The notes: generated by a model not told the origin, from the sequence alone. Positions 21,801 to 34,985 are shown, counted from the stretch's first letter. The stretch is DNA of 64,000 bases from Balanoglossus misakiensis (GCA_040954595.2 CM082589.2:11098001-11162000); one strand, 5' to 3'. Translations and numbers: made by a program.

Positions 21801-23100
21801 AGGCCGTAGTGGACAGTGTTCTGCCCATTAATTTTGAGTGTTTGGTGGGGTCAACCTTTGCGTCAACATTAACCAGAGCACACAGTAACCAGGCCAGAGT
21901 GGCCAGTATCGTGCCCATTAATTTTGAGTGTTTGGTGGGGGTCAACCTTTGCGTCAACATTAACCAGAGCACACAGTAACCAGGCCGTAGTGGACAGTGT
22001 TCTGCCCATTAATTTTGAGTGTTTGGTGGGGTCAACCTTTGCGTCAACATTAACCAGAGCTCACAGTAACCAGGCCATAGTGGACAGTGTGCTGCCCATT
22101 AATTTTGAGTGTTTGGTGGGGTCAACCTTTGCGTCAACATTAACCAGAGCACACAGTAACCAGGCCGTAGTGGACAGTGTTCTGCCCATTAATTTTGAGT
22201 GTTTGGTGGGGTCAACCTTTGCGTCAACATTAACCAGAGCACACAGTAACCAGGTCGAGTGGACAGTGTTCTGCCCATTAATTTTGAGTGTTTGGTGGGG
22301 TCAACCTTTGCGTCAACATTAACCAGAGCACACAGTAACCAGGCCGTAGTGGACAGTGTTCTGCCCATTAATTTTGAGTGTTTGGTGGGGTCAACCTTTG
22401 CGTCAACATTAACTAGGCCAGAGTGGCCAGTATCGTGCCCATTAATTTTGAGTGTTTGGTGGGGTCAACCTTTGCGTCAACATTAACTAGGCCAGAGTGG
22501 CCAGTATCGTGCCCATTAATTTTGAGTGTTTGGTGGGGTCAACCTTTGCGTCAACATTAACTAGGCCAGAGTGGCCAGTATCGTGCCCATTAATTTTGAG
22601 TGTTTGGTGGGGTCAACCTTTGCGTCAACATTAACTAGGCCAGAGTGGCCAGTATCGTGCCCATTAATTTTGAGTGTTTGGTGGGGGTCAACCTTTGCGT
22701 CAACATTAACCAGAGCACACAGTAACCAGGCCGTAGTGGACAGTGTTCTGCCCATTAATTTTGAGTGTTTGGTGGGGTCAACCTTTGCGTCAACATTAAC
22801 CAGAGCACACAGTAACCAGGCCATAGTGGACAGTGTGCTGCCCATTAATTTTGAGTGTTTGGTGGGGTCAACCTTTGCGTCAACATTAACCAGAGCACAC
22901 AGTAACCAGGCCATAGTGGACAGTGTTCTGCCCATTAATTTTGAGTGTTTGGTGGGGTCAACCTTTGCGTCAACATTAACCAGAGCACACAGTAACCAGA
23001 CCGTAGTGGACAGTGTTCTGCCCATTAATTTTGAGTGTTTGGTGGGGTCAACCTTTGCGTCAACATTAACCAGAGCACACAGTAACCAGGCCATAGTGGA
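18860..23100. repeat. 3,024-bp higher-order repeat within the satellite
   Basis: The GGTGGGGGTC five-G monomer, the aggTCGAGTGG variant and the ACCAGACCGT variant recur 3,024 bp apart (for example 19971 and 22995), with the same order of 90- and 74-bp monomers. Confidence 0.8.
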
Positions 23101-24898
23101 CAGTGTTCTGCCCATTAATTTTGAGTGTTTGGTGGGGTCAACCTTTGCGTCAACATTAACCAGAGCACACAGTAACCAGGCCGTAGTGGACAGTGTTCTG
23201 CCCATTAATTTTGAGTGTTTGGTGGGGTCAACCTTTGCGTCAACATTAACCAGAGCACACAGTAACCAGGCCGTAGTGGACAGTGTGCTGCCCATTAATT
23301 TTGAGTGTTTGGTGGGGTCAACCTTTGCGTCAACATTAACCAGAGCACACAGTAACCAGGCCGTAGTGGACAGTGTTCTGCCCATTAATTTTGAGTGTTT
23401 GGTGGGGTCAACCTTTGCGTCAACATTAACCAGAGCACACAGTAACCAGGCCATAGTGGACAGTGTTCTGCCCATTAATTTTGAGTGTTTGGTGGGGTCA
23501 ACCTTTGCGTCAACATTAACCAGAGCACACAGTAACCAGGCCGTAGTGGACAGTGTTCTGCCCATTAATTTTGAGTGTTTGGTGGGGTCAACCTTTGCGT
23601 CAACATTAACCAGAGCACACAGTAACCAGGCCGTAGTGGACAGTGTGCTGCCCATTAATTTTGAGTGTTTGGTGGGGTCAACCTTTGCGTCAACATTAAC
23701 CAGAGCACACAGTAACCAGGCCATAGTGGACAGTGTTCTGCCCATTAATTTTGAGTGTTTGGTGGGGTCAACCTTTGCGTCAACATTAACCAGAGCACAC
23801 AGTAACCAGGCCGTAGTGGACAGTGTTCTGCCCATTAATTTTGAGTGTTTGGTGGGGTCAACCTTTGCGTCAACATTAACCAGAGCACACAGTAACCAGG
23901 CCGTAGTGGACAGTGTTCTGCCCATTAATTTTGAGTGTTTGGTGGGGTCAACCTTTGCGTCAACATTAACCAGAGCACACAGTAACCAGGCCATAGTGGA
24001 CAGTGTGCTGCCCATTAATTTTGAGTGTTTGGTGGGGTCAACCTTTGCGTCAACATTAACCAGAGCACACAGTAACCAGGCCGTAGTGGACAGTGTTCTG
24101 CCCATTAATTTTGAGTGTTTGGTGGGGTCAACCTTTGCGTCAACATTAACCAGAGCACACAGTAACCAGGCCATAGTGGACAGTGTGCTGCCCATTAATT
24201 TTGAGTGTTTGGTGGGGTCAACCTTTGCGTCAACATTAACCAGAGCACAGAGTAACCAGGCCATAGTGGACAGTGTTCTGCCCATTAATTTTGAGTGTTT
24301 GGTGGGGTCAACCTTTGCGTCAACATTAACTAGGCCAGAGTGGCCAGTATCGTGCCCATTAATTTTGAGTGTTTGGTGTGGTCAACCTTTGCGTCAACAT
24401 TAACTAGGCCAGAGTGGCCAGTATCGTGCCCATTAATTTTGAGTGTTTGGTGGGGTCAACCTTTGCGTCAACATTAACCAGAGCACACAGTAACCAGGTC
24501 GAGTGGACAGTGTTCTGCCCATTAATTTTGAGTGTTTGGTGGGGTCAACCTTTGCGTCAACATTAACCAGAGCACACAGTAACCAGGCCGTAGTGGACAG
24601 TGTTCTGCCCATTAATTTTGAGTGTTTGGTGGGGTCAACCTTTGCGTCAACATTAACTAGGCCAGAGTGGCCAGTATCGTGCCCATTAATTTTGAGTGTT
24701 TGGTGGGGTCAACCTTTGCGTCAACATTAACTAGGCCAGAGTGGCCAGTATCGTGCCCATTAATTTTGAGTGTTTGGTGGGGTCAACCTTTGCGTCAACA
24801 TTAACTAGGCCAGAGTGGCCAGTATCGTGCCCATTAATTTTGAGTGTTTGGTGGGGTCAACCTTTGCGTCAACATTAACTAGGCCAGAGTGGCCAGTA

Positions 24899-27800
24899 TC
24901 GTGCCCATTAATTTTGAGTGTTTGGTGGGGTCAACCTTTGCGTCAACATTAACTAGGCCAGAGTGGCCAGTATCGTGCCCATTAATTTTGAGTGTTTGGT
25001 GGGGGTCAACCTTTGCGTCAACATTAACCAGAGCACACAGTAACCAGGCCGTAGTGGACAGTGTTCTGCCCATTAATTTTGAGTGTTTGGTGGGGTCAAC
25101 CTTTGCGTCAACATTAACCAGAGTACACAGTAACCAGGCCATAGTGGACAGTGTGCTGCCCATTAATTTTGAGTGTTTGGTGGGGTCAACCTTTGCGTCA
25201 ACATTAACCAGAGCACACAGTAACCAGGCCATAGTGGACAGTGTTCTGCCCATTAATTTTGAGTGTTTGGTGGGGTCAACCTTTGCGTCAACATTAACCA
25301 GAGCACACAGTAACCAGACCGTAGTGGACAGTGTTCTGCCCATTAATTTTGAGTGTTTGGTGGGGTCAACCTTTGCGTCAACATTAACCAGAGCACACAG
25401 TAACCAGGCCGTAGTGGACAGTGTTCTGCCCATTAATTTTGAGTGTTTGGTGGGGTCAACCTTTGCGTCAACATTAACCAGAGCACACAGTAACCAGGCC
25501 GTAGTGGACAGTGTTCTGCCCATTAATTTTGAGTGTTTGGTGGGGTCAACCTTTGCGTCAACATTAACCAGAGCACACAGTAACCAGGCCGTAGTGGACA
25601 GTGTTCTGCCCATTAATTTTGAGTGTTTGGTGGGGTCAACCTTTGCGTCAACATTAACCAGAGCACACAGTAACCAGGCCGTAGTGGACAGTGTTCTGCC
25701 CATTAATTTTGAGTGTTTGGTGGGGTCAACCTTTGCGTCAACATTAACCAGAGCACACAGTAACCAGGCCGTAGTGGACAGTGTTCTGCCCATTAATTTT
25801 GAGTGTTTGGTGGGGTCAACCTTTGCGTCAACATTAACCAGAGCACACAGTAACCAGGCCATAGTGGACAGTGTTCTGCCCATTAATTTTGAGTGTTTGG
25901 TGGGGTCAACCTTTGCGTCAACATTAACCAGAGCACACAGTAACCAGGCCGTAGTGGACAGTGTTCTGCCCATTAATTTTGAGTGTTTGGTGGGGTCAAC
26001 CTTTGCGTCAACATTAACCAGAGCACACAGTAACCAGGCCATAGTGGACAGTGTGCTGCCCATTAATTTTGAGTGTTTGGTGGGGTCAACCTTTGCGTCA
26101 ACATTAACCAGAGCACACAGTAACCAGGCCATAGTGGACAGTGTTCTGCCCATTAATTTTGAGTGTTTGGTGGGGTCAACCTTTGCGTCAACATTAACCA
26201 GAGCACACAGTAACCAGGCCGTAGTGGACAGTGTTCTGCCCATTAATTTTGAGTGTTTGGTGGGGTCAACCTTTGCGTCAACATTAACCAGAGCACACAG
26301 TAACCAGGCCGTAGTGGACAGTGTTCTGCCCATTAATTTTGAGTGTTTGGTGGGGTCAACCTTTGCGTCAACATTAACCAGAGCACACAGTAACCAGGCC
26401 ATAGTGGACAGTGTGCTGCCCATTAATTTTGAGTGTTTGGTGGGGTCAACCTTTGCATCAACATTAACCAGAGCACACAGTAACCAGGCCGTAGTGGACA
26501 GTGTTCTGCCCATTAATTTTGAGTGTTTGGTGGGGTCAACCTTTGCGTCAACATTAACCAGAGCACACAGTAACCAGTCCATAGTGGACAGTGTGCTGCC
26601 CATTAATTTTGAGTGTTTGGTGGGGTCAACCTTTGCGTCAACATTAACCAGAGCACAGAGTAACCAGGCCATAGTGGACAGTGTTCTGCCCATTAATTTT
26701 GAGTGTTTGGTGGGGTCAACCTTTGCGTCAACATTAACTAGGCCAGAGTGGCCAGTATCGTGCCCATTAATTTTGAGTGTTTGGTGGGGTCAACCTTTGC
26801 GTCAACATTAACTAGGCCAGAGTGGCCAGTATCGTGCCCATTAATTTTGAGTGTTTGGTGGGGTCAACCTTTGCGTCAACATTAACTAGGCCAGAGTGGC
26901 CAGTATCGTGCCCATTAATTTTGAGTGTTTGGTGGGGTCAACCTTTGCGTCAACATTAACTAGGCCAGAGTGGCCAGTATCGTGCCCATTAATTTTGAGT
27001 GTTTGGTGGGGTCAACCTTTGCGTCAACATTAACCAGAGCACACAGTAACCAGGCCATAGTGGACAGTGTGCTGCCCATTAATTTTGAGTGTTTGGTGGG
27101 GTCAACCTTTGCGTCAACATTAACCAGAGCACAGAGTAACCAGGCCATAGTGGACAGTGTTCTGCCCATTAATTTTGAGTGTTTGGTGGGGTCAACCTTT
27201 GCGTCAACATTAACTAGGCCAGAGTGGCCAGTATCGTGCCCATTAATTTTGAGTGTTTGGTGGGGTCAACCTTTGCGTCAACATTAACTAGGCCAGAGTG
27301 GCCAGTATCGTGCCCATTAATTTTGAGTGTTTGGTGGGGTCAACCTTTGCGTCAACATTAACTAGGCCAGAGTGGCCAGTATCGTGCCCATTAATTTTGA
27401 GTGTTTGGTGGGGTCAACCTTTGCGTCAACATTAACTAGGCCAGAGTGGCCAGTATCGTGCCCATTAATTTTGAGTGTTTGGTGGGGTCAACCTTTGCGT
27501 CAACATTAACCAGAGCACACAGTAACCAGGCCGTAGTGGACAGTGTTCTGCCCATTAATTTTGAGTGTTTGGTGGGGTCAACCTTTGCGTCAACATTAAC
27601 CAGAGCACACAGTAACCAGGCCATAGTGGACATTGTGCTGCCCATTAATTTTGAGTGTTTGGTGGGGTCAACCTTTGCGTCAACATTAACCAGAGCACAC
27701 AGTAACCAGGCCGTAGTGGACAGTGTTCTGCCCATTAATTTTGAGTGTTTGGTGGGGTCAACCTTTGCGTCAACATTAACCAGATCACACAGTAACCAGG

Positions 27801-30800
27801 CCATAGTGGACAGTGTTCTGCCCATTAATTTTGAGTGTTTGGTGGGGTCAACCTTTGCGTCAACATTAACCAGAGCACACAGTAACCAGACCGTAGTGGA
27901 CAGTGTTCTGCCCATTAATTTTGAGTGTTTGGTGGGGTCAACCTTTGCGTCAACATTAACCAGAGCACACAGTAACCAGGCCATAGTGGACAGTGTTCTG
28001 CCCATTAATTTTGAGTGTTTGGTGGGGTCAACCTTTGCGTCAACATTAACCAGAGCACACAGTAACCAGGCCATAGTGGACAGTGTGCTGCCCATTAATT
28101 TTGAGTGTTTGGTGGGGTCAACCTTTGCGTCAACATTAACCAGAGCACACAGTAACCAGGCCATAGTGGACAGTGTTCTGCCCATTAATTTTGAGTGTTT
28201 GGTGGGGTCAACCTTTGCGTCAACATTAACCAGAGCACACAGTAACCAGGCCATAGTGGACAGTATGCTGCCCATTGATTTTAAGTGTTTGGTGGCGTCA
28301 ACCTTTGCGTCAACATTAACCAGAGCACACAGTAACCAGGCCGTAGTGGACAGTGTTCTGCCCATTAATTTTGAGTGTTTGGTGGGGTCAACCTTTGCGT
28401 CAACATTAACCAGAGCACACAGTAACCAGGCCATAGTGGACAGTGTTCTGCCCATTAATTTTGAGTGTTTGGTGGGGTCAACCTTTGCGTCAACATTAAC
28501 CAGAGCACACAGTAACCAGGCCGTAGTGGACAGTGTTCTGCCCATTAATTTTGAGTGTTTGGTGGGGTCAACCTTTGCGTCAACATTAACCAGAGCACAC
28601 AGTAACCAGGCCATAGTGGACAGTGTGCTGCCCATTAATTTTGAGTGTTTGGTGGGGTCAACCTTTGCGTCAACATTAACCAGAGCACACAGTAACCAGG
28701 CCATAGTGGACAGTGTTCTGCCCATTAATTTTGAGTGTTTGGTGGGGTCAACCTTTGCGTCAACATTAACCAGAGCACACAGTAACCAGGCCGTAGTGGA
28801 CAGTGTTCTGCCCATTAATTTTGAGTGTTTGGTGGGGTCAACCTTTGCGTCAACATTAACCAGAGCACACAGTAACCAGGCCGTAGTGGACAGTGTTCTG
28901 CCCATTAATTTTGAGTGTTTGGTGGGGTCAACCTTTGCGTCAACATTAACCAGAGCACACAGTAACCAGGCCATAGTGGACAGTGTGCTGCCCATTAATT
29001 TTGAGTGTTTGGTGGGGTCAACCTTTGCGTCAACATTAACCAGAGCACACAGTAACCAGGCCGTAGTGGACAGTGTTCTGCCCATTAATTTTGAGTGTTT
29101 GGTGGGGTCAACCTTTGCGTCAACATTAACCAGAGCACACAGTAACCAGTCCATAGTGGACAGTGTGCTGCCCATTAATTTTGAGTGTTTGGTGGGGTCA
29201 ACCTTTGCGTCAACATTAACCAGAGCACAGAGTAACCAGGCCATAGTGGACAGTGTTCTGCCCATTAATTTTGAGTGTTTGGTGGGGTCAACCTTTGCGT
29301 CAACATTAACTAGGCCAGAGTGGCCAGTATCGTGCCCATTAATTTTGAGTGTTTGGTGGGGTCAACCTTTGCGTCAACATTAACTAGGCCAGAGTGGCCA
29401 GTATCGTGCCCATTAATTTTGAGTGTTTGGTGGGGTCAACCTTTGCGTCAACATTAACTAGGCCAGAGTGGCCAGTATCGTGCCCATTAATTTTGAGTGT
29501 TTGGTGGGGTCAACCTTTGCGTCAACATTAACTAGGCCAGAGTGGCCAGTATCGTGCCCATTAATTTTGAGTGTTTGGTGGGGTCAACCTTTGCGTCAAC
29601 ATTAACCAGAGCACACAGTAACCAGGCCATAGTGGACAGTGTGCTGCCCATTAATTTTGAGTGTTTGGTGGGGTCAACCTTTGCGTCAACATTAACCAGA
29701 GCACAGAGTAACCAGGCCATAGTGGACAGTGTTCTGCCCATTAATTTTGAGTGTTTGGTGGGGTCAACCTTTGCGTCAACATTAACTAGGCCAGAGTGGC
29801 CAGTATCGTGCCCATTAATTTTGAGTGTTTGGTGGGGTCAACCTTTGCGTCAACATTAACTAGGCCAGAGTGGCCAGTATCGTGCCCATTAATTTTGAGT
29901 GTTTGGTGGGGTCAACCTTTGCGTCAACATTAACTAGACCAGAGTGGCCAGTATCGTGCCCATTAATTTTGAGTGTTTGGTGGGGTCAACCTTTGCGTCA
30001 ACATTAACTAGGCCAGAGTGGCCAGTATCGTGCCCATTAATTTTGAGTGTTTGGTGGGGTCAACCTTTGCGTCAACATTAACCAGAGCACACAGTAACCA
30101 GGCCGTAGTGGACAGTGTTCTGCCCATTAATTTTGAGTGTTTGGTGGGGTCAACCTTTGCGTCAACATTAACCAGAGCACACAGTAACCAGGCCATAGTG
30201 GACATTGTGCTGCCCATTAATTTTGAGTGTTTGGTGGGGTCAACCTTTGCGTCAACATTAACCAGAGCACACAGTAACCAGGCCGTAGTGGACAGTGTTC
30301 TGCCCATTAATTTTGAGTGTTTGGTGGGGTCAACCTTTGCGTCAACATTAACCAGATCACACAGTAACCAGGCCATAGTGGACAGTGTTCTGCCCATTAA
30401 TTTTGAGTGTTTGGTGGGGTCAACCTTTGCGTCAACATTAACCAGAGCACACAGTAACCAGACCGTAGTGGACAGTGTTCTGCCCATTAATTTTGAGTGT
30501 TTGGTGGGGTCAACCTTTGCGTCAACATTAACCAGAGCACACAGTAACCAGGCCATAGTGGACAGTGTTCTGCCCATTAATTTTGAGTGTTTGGTGGGGT
30601 CAACCTTTGCGTCAACATTAACCAGAGCACACAGTAACCAGGCCATAGTGGACAGTGTGCTGCCCATTAATTTTGAGTGTTTGGTGGGGTCAACCTTTGC
30701 GTCAACATTAACCAGAGCACACAGTAACCAGGCCATAGTGGACAGTGTTCTGCCCATTAATTTTGAGTGTTTGGTGGGGTCAACCTTTGCGTCAACATTA

Positions 30801-31127
30801 ACCAGAGCACACAGTAACCAGGCCATAGTGGACAGTATGCTGCCCATTGATTTTAAGTGTTTGGTGGCGTCAACCTTTGCGTCAACATTAACCAGAGCAC
30901 ACAATAACCAGGCCGTAGTGGACAGTGTTCTGCCCATTAATTTTGAGTGTTTGGTGGGGTCAACCTTTGCGTCAACATTAACCAGAGCACACAGTAACCA
31001 GGCCATAGTGGACAGTGTTCTGCCCATTAATTTTGAGTGTTTGGTGGGGTCAACCTTTGCGTCAACATTAACCAGAGCACACAGTAACCAGGCCGTGGTG
31101 GACAGTGTGCTGCCCATTAATTTTGAG
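24899..31127. repeat. 2,572-bp higher-order repeat within the satellite
   Basis: Rare monomer variants recur at exact 2,572-bp spacing: ACCAGACCGT at 25313, 27885 and 30457; GACATTGTGCTG near 27631 and 30203; CAGATCACACAG near 27782 and 30354; the gattttaagtg/ggtggcgtc monomer near 28263 and 30835. The 24.9 kb edge is approximate. Confidence 0.85.
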
Positions 31128-32179
31128 TGTTTGGTGGGGTCAACCTTTGCGTCAACATTAACTAGGCCAGAGTGGCCAGTATCGTGCCCATTAATTTTGA
31201 GTGTTTCGTGGGGGTCAACCTTTGCGTCAACATTAACTAGGCCAGAGTGGCCAGTATCGTGCCCATTATTTTTGAGTGTTTGGTGGGGGTCAACCTTTGC
31301 GTCAACATTAACTAGGCCAGAGTGGCCAGTATCCTGCCCATTAATTTTGAGTGTTTGGTGGGGTCAACCTTTGCATCAACATTAACCAGAGCACACAGTA
31401 ACCAGGCCATAGTGGACAGTGTTCTGCCCATTAATTTTGAGTGTTTGGTGGGGTCAACCTTTGCATCAACATTAACCAGAGCACACAGTAACCAGGCCGT
31501 AGTGGACAGTGTGCTGCCCATTAATTTTGAGTGTTTGGTGGGGTCAACCTTTGCGTCAACATTAACTAGGCCAGAGTGGCCAGTATCGTGCCCATTAATT
31601 TTGAGTGTTTGGTGGAGGTCAACCTTTGCGTCAACATTAACTAGGCCAGAGTGGCCAGTATCCTGCCCATTAATTTTGAGTGTTTGGTGGGGTCAACCTT
31701 TGCATCAACATTAACCAGAGCACACAGTAACCAGGCCATAGTGGACAGTGTTCTGCCCATTAATTTTGAGTGTTTGGTGGGGTCAACCTTTGCATCAACA
31801 TTAACCAGAGCACACAGTAACCAGGCCGTAGTGGACAGTGTGCTGCCCATTAATTTTGAGTGTTTGGTGGGGTCAACCTTTGCGTCAACATTAACCAGAG
31901 CACACAGTAACCAGGCCATAGTGGACAGTATGCTGCCCATTGATTTTGAGTGTTTGGTGGGGTCAACCTTTGCGTCAACATTAACTAGGCCAGAGTGGCC
32001 AGTATCGTGCCCATTAATTTTGAGTGTTTGGTGGGGGTCAACCTTTGCGTCAACATTAACTAGGCCAGAGTGGCCAGTATGCTGCCTATTAATTTTGAGT
32101 GTTTGGTGGGGTCAACCTTTGCGTCAACATTAAGCAGGCCAGACAGTAACCAGGCCAGAGTGGACAGTATCCTGCCTAT

Positions 32180-32206
32180 TAATTTTGAGTGATTTGTGGG
32201 TCAATT
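32180..32206. repeat. right MITE-like arm bordering the satellite
   Basis: The last monomer ends tttgagtgatttgtgggtca, close to tttgagggatttgtggatga of the MITE at 4678-4905, in the orientation expected for its right arm. Confidence 0.6.
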
Positions 32207-32352
32207 TGATCAAATACTGCCTACCGCTGGCGCTGCATATTTGAAGAAATGTGAAAAGATGGCAAGACAGGTTTGGTAAATGTGGGCCCCCTAACTGAAG
32301 CAAAAGCACAAACTTAAAACAAAGATATGAATTTGGAAGAGTTTTATTTATT

Positions 32353-32481
32353 ACATATGAAAAATAATGAAGACTTATGCTTCAAAGTAAGTATCGACGG
32401 AGTCGAACCGCCAATGCTGCAATGGCATTATACCCATAATACTTTTTTGCTTTTTGCATGAATTTCATTATTTTTCATATG
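32353..32481. repeat. inverted-repeat element with tRNA-like interior
   Basis: Arms catatgaaaaataatgaa and ttcattatttttcatatg enclose about 93 bp. The interior contains the tRNA-like minus-strand fold at 32388-32444. Confidence 0.65.
32388..32444 (-). ncRNA. tRNA-like fold lacking a D arm (weak)
   Basis: On the minus strand AAGTATT pairs with GATACTT (acceptor), AATGC with GCATT around a 7-nt loop, and GGCGG with CCGTC around TTCGACT, which resembles a T loop. It is only 57 nt, has no D arm or variable loop, and lacks U33. More likely a tRNA-derived or chance hairpin than a working tRNA. Confidence 0.2.
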
Positions 32482-32614
32482 CTATGCAGCTAAAGTGTGG
32501 CTAGATGGCTAACTGCTGATGTAAAATATCTTGCATACCAATTTGGAACAATTACCCCAAGTAGTGGTCAAACAGAAACAATGCTTGCATTCAATTTAAA
32601 ACAAGGTGACAAAA

Positions 32615-32718
32615 GTGGTTGAAATGAAACAATAAGCAAAAACAGTGTTTATCAAACTGAAATAATGTGGTCGAAATGAAACAATGAGCAAAAACAGTGT
32701 TTATCAAACTGAAATAAT
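32615..32718. repeat. 52-bp tandem duplication
   Basis: Two copies of a unit containing gaaatgaaacaat, agcaaaaacagtgtttatca and aactgaaataatgtg. The rest of 32211-33150 shows no gene. Confidence 0.8.
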
Positions 32719-33150
32719 GTGCCAAAATAGCTCCTGTTGATATTGCACAAAATTAACTGTTGCATTCTACCCTTGAGTTAATTTTTATTTCCAGGCAATT
32801 ATGTGCTTAATACTAAATATTATCTATGGGTACAAACCATCAGTTTCTTAAGTGCAAATCGCAAGAAGCTCCCCCATACAATTTTAGTGTTTTTTTAAAT
32901 CAAGCAAGATAATTACATACTGTGTGATAAACTAACTAACTTTACGCGCCTGGGGACAGTTAAAAACCTCGAGCCAAATATAAAATGAGGAAAAACTGCC
33001 CCCTCCCCCGTTGTGAATTTTAAAAGGTTGGGGCTCAAACTAACCAGAATTGTCTTGCCGACTCCTATTTTTCTGTGTACATTTTGATGTATTGTTGTTA
33101 CGCGAGATTGAGGATTCGTGTTGATGCGGGAATTACGATGACGAAAGCAA

Positions 33151-33338
33151 AAAATCCATCGGCGAATCAAACGGGCACACGGCGAAATTCCATTACACGA
33201 CGATCCAACTGCGATGAAGAACGCGAACGCGGGTAACGTTGTAAAAAATCCATCGGCGAATCAAACGGGCACACGGCGAAATTCCATTACATGACGAGCG
33301 ACCTGCAATGAAGAACGCGAACGCGGGTAACGCTGCAA
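33151..33338. repeat. 94-bp tandem duplication
   Basis: Two copies begin aaaatccatcggcgaatcaa and end gcgaacgcgggtaacg, with a few differences. The unit is GC-richer than its surroundings. No gene was recognised. Confidence 0.85.
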
Positions 33339-33379
33339 AAAATCCGCAGACAATTATTACACGAATGCATAGCAACAAT

Positions 33380-33960
33380 TATTTTACCCAACCTGACACT
33401 AATAAATTACCCAATGATTTTAAATTTCTTATTATTACACCCCAACTAATCATTATACCTTTGTAATATTAACACCGTTTATACACATCCCATAATGTTT
33501 ATACCATCAAGTTAATACCATTTTATTATTATTATACCACCAAAACCATGTGTTACCCATTTTTTTTATTATTACACCATTGATGTTAACACCTTTATAT
33601 ATTATACCGGTATTTACCCTCTGTACATGTACAGTTTTTATTTACCACGTGGCATTACTCATGTTTTTATAGTATTTTAATTACTTATCATACCCTTGAA
33701 ACCATAATATTATACCCTTGCAGACAGTTTTATTATAGTACCCTTGTGCACAATGTCTTATTAGTCATCATACACCAACCCTTCACCATTTCATTAGATT
33801 ATACCATTTTTATTAGCCTAACCTGTTTATACACCAACCCTTCACCATTCCGTTAGATTATACCATTTTTTATTACTCTAACATATTCATACACCAACCC
33901 TTTACCATTCCCTCAGATTAAACCATTTTTATTAGCCTAACCTATTGACAGCATCCCTCT
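33380..33960. repeat. AT-rich low-complexity region with 61-bp tandem units
   Basis: Diverged ttattatacca-type sequence. From 33770 about three units of 61-62 bp share tacaccaacccttcaccatt, agattataccattttt and tagcctaacct. Confidence 0.7.
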
Positions 33961-33998
33961 GGTTTTGATATTGTTATCTGGTGCGGCGTTGTTGTAGA

Positions 33999-34985
33999 TA
34001 TTGATTAGACTCCCTCCGGCGATGATAATACCAATGAACCTATTGAAAAAAAAGAATGAATATTATTAATTAGATCAGATCAACAAATCATGGCGTCGTT
34101 CATCCCTCTGGTCACAGGAGCATCATCTGGCGTTGTTACAGGTTTAAGTTCATCCCTCCAGTACAGTATAAGGTGGCGGCGTCGTTACAAGTATTAAGTT
34201 CATCTCTCCAGTACAGTATTAGGTGGCGGCGGCGTTACAAGTATTAACTTCATCTCTCCAGTACAGTATTAGGTGGCGGCGTCGTTACAAGTATTAACTT
34301 CATCTCTCCAGTACAGTATTAGGTGGCGGCGTCGTTACAAGTTTAAGTTCATCCCTCCAGTACAGTATTAGGTGGCGGCGTCGTTACAAGTATTAACTTC
34401 ATCTCTCCAGTACAGTATTAGGTGGCGGCGTCGTTACAAGTATTAACTTCATCTCTCCAGTACAGTATTAGGTGGCGGCGTCGTTACAAGTATTAACTTC
34501 ATCTCTCCAGTACAGTATTAGGTGGCGGCGTCGTTACAAGTATTAACTTCATCTCTCCAGTACAGTATTAGGTGGCGGCGTCGTTACAAGTATTAACTTC
34601 ATCTCTCCAGTACAGTATTAGGTGGCGGCGTCGTTACAAGTATTAAGTTCATCTCTCCAGTACAGTATTAGGTGGCGGCGTCGTTACAAGTATTAACTTC
34701 ATCTCTCCAGTACAGTATTAGGTGGCGGCGTCGTTACAAGTATTAACTTCATCTCTCCAGTACAGTATTAGGTGGCGGCGTCGTTACAAGTATTAACTTC
34801 ATCTCTCCAGTACAGTATTAGGTGGCGGCGTCGTTACAAGTTTAAGTTCATACCTCCAGTACAGTATTAGGTGGCGACGTCGTTACAAATATTACACTCC
34901 CTCCAGCAGCAGTGTTACCAAAGAACCTAATGTAAAAAAAGAATGAAATTATTTTAATAATCTGATTAGGTCAAGTCATCATATT
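33999..34985. repeat. 50-bp minisatellite with matching flanks
   Basis: About fifteen 50-bp units (aagtattaacttcatc, tctccagtacagtatt, aggtggcggcgtcgttac) at about 34140-34880. The two flanks, 33999-34090 and 34894-34985, resemble each other (ctccctccrgc, gaacctaat/attg, aaaaaaagaatgaa, catcaaat-like ends), so the array lies between direct repeats. Confidence 0.85.

Larger units (their letters stand above)
18187..32190. repeat. 90/74-bp satellite array
   Basis: About 14 kb of head-to-tail monomers. The 90-bp form runs from gtttggtggggtcaacc through gcacacagtaaccaggcc to ccattaattttgagt. Main variants are CCGTAG/GTTCTG, CCATAG/GTGCTG and CAGAGTGGCCAGTATCGTG. A 74-bp form lacks 16 bp (cagagcacacagtaac) between TAAC repeats and occurs in runs of two to five. 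Higher-order periods are 3,024 and 2,572 bp. Monomers become more diverged after 31.1 kb toward the right edge. The long ORFs on both strands come from the 90-bp period lacking stops. Confidence 0.97.

Noticed and set aside
18161-32133. Long ORFs of up to 645 codons on both strands in the satellite, encoding 30-residue repeats
   Set aside because: They follow from a 90-bp period divisible by three without stops on either strand. They end at every 74-bp monomer, overlap on both strands and have no start context, so a repeat protein is not supported.
18187-32190. CRISPR-like array
   Set aside because: Monomers are directly adjacent with no unique spacers, in a eukaryotic sequence.
34140-34880. 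CRISPR-like or regulatory array of 50-bp units
   Set aside because: Units are contiguous without spacers; it is an ordinary minisatellite.
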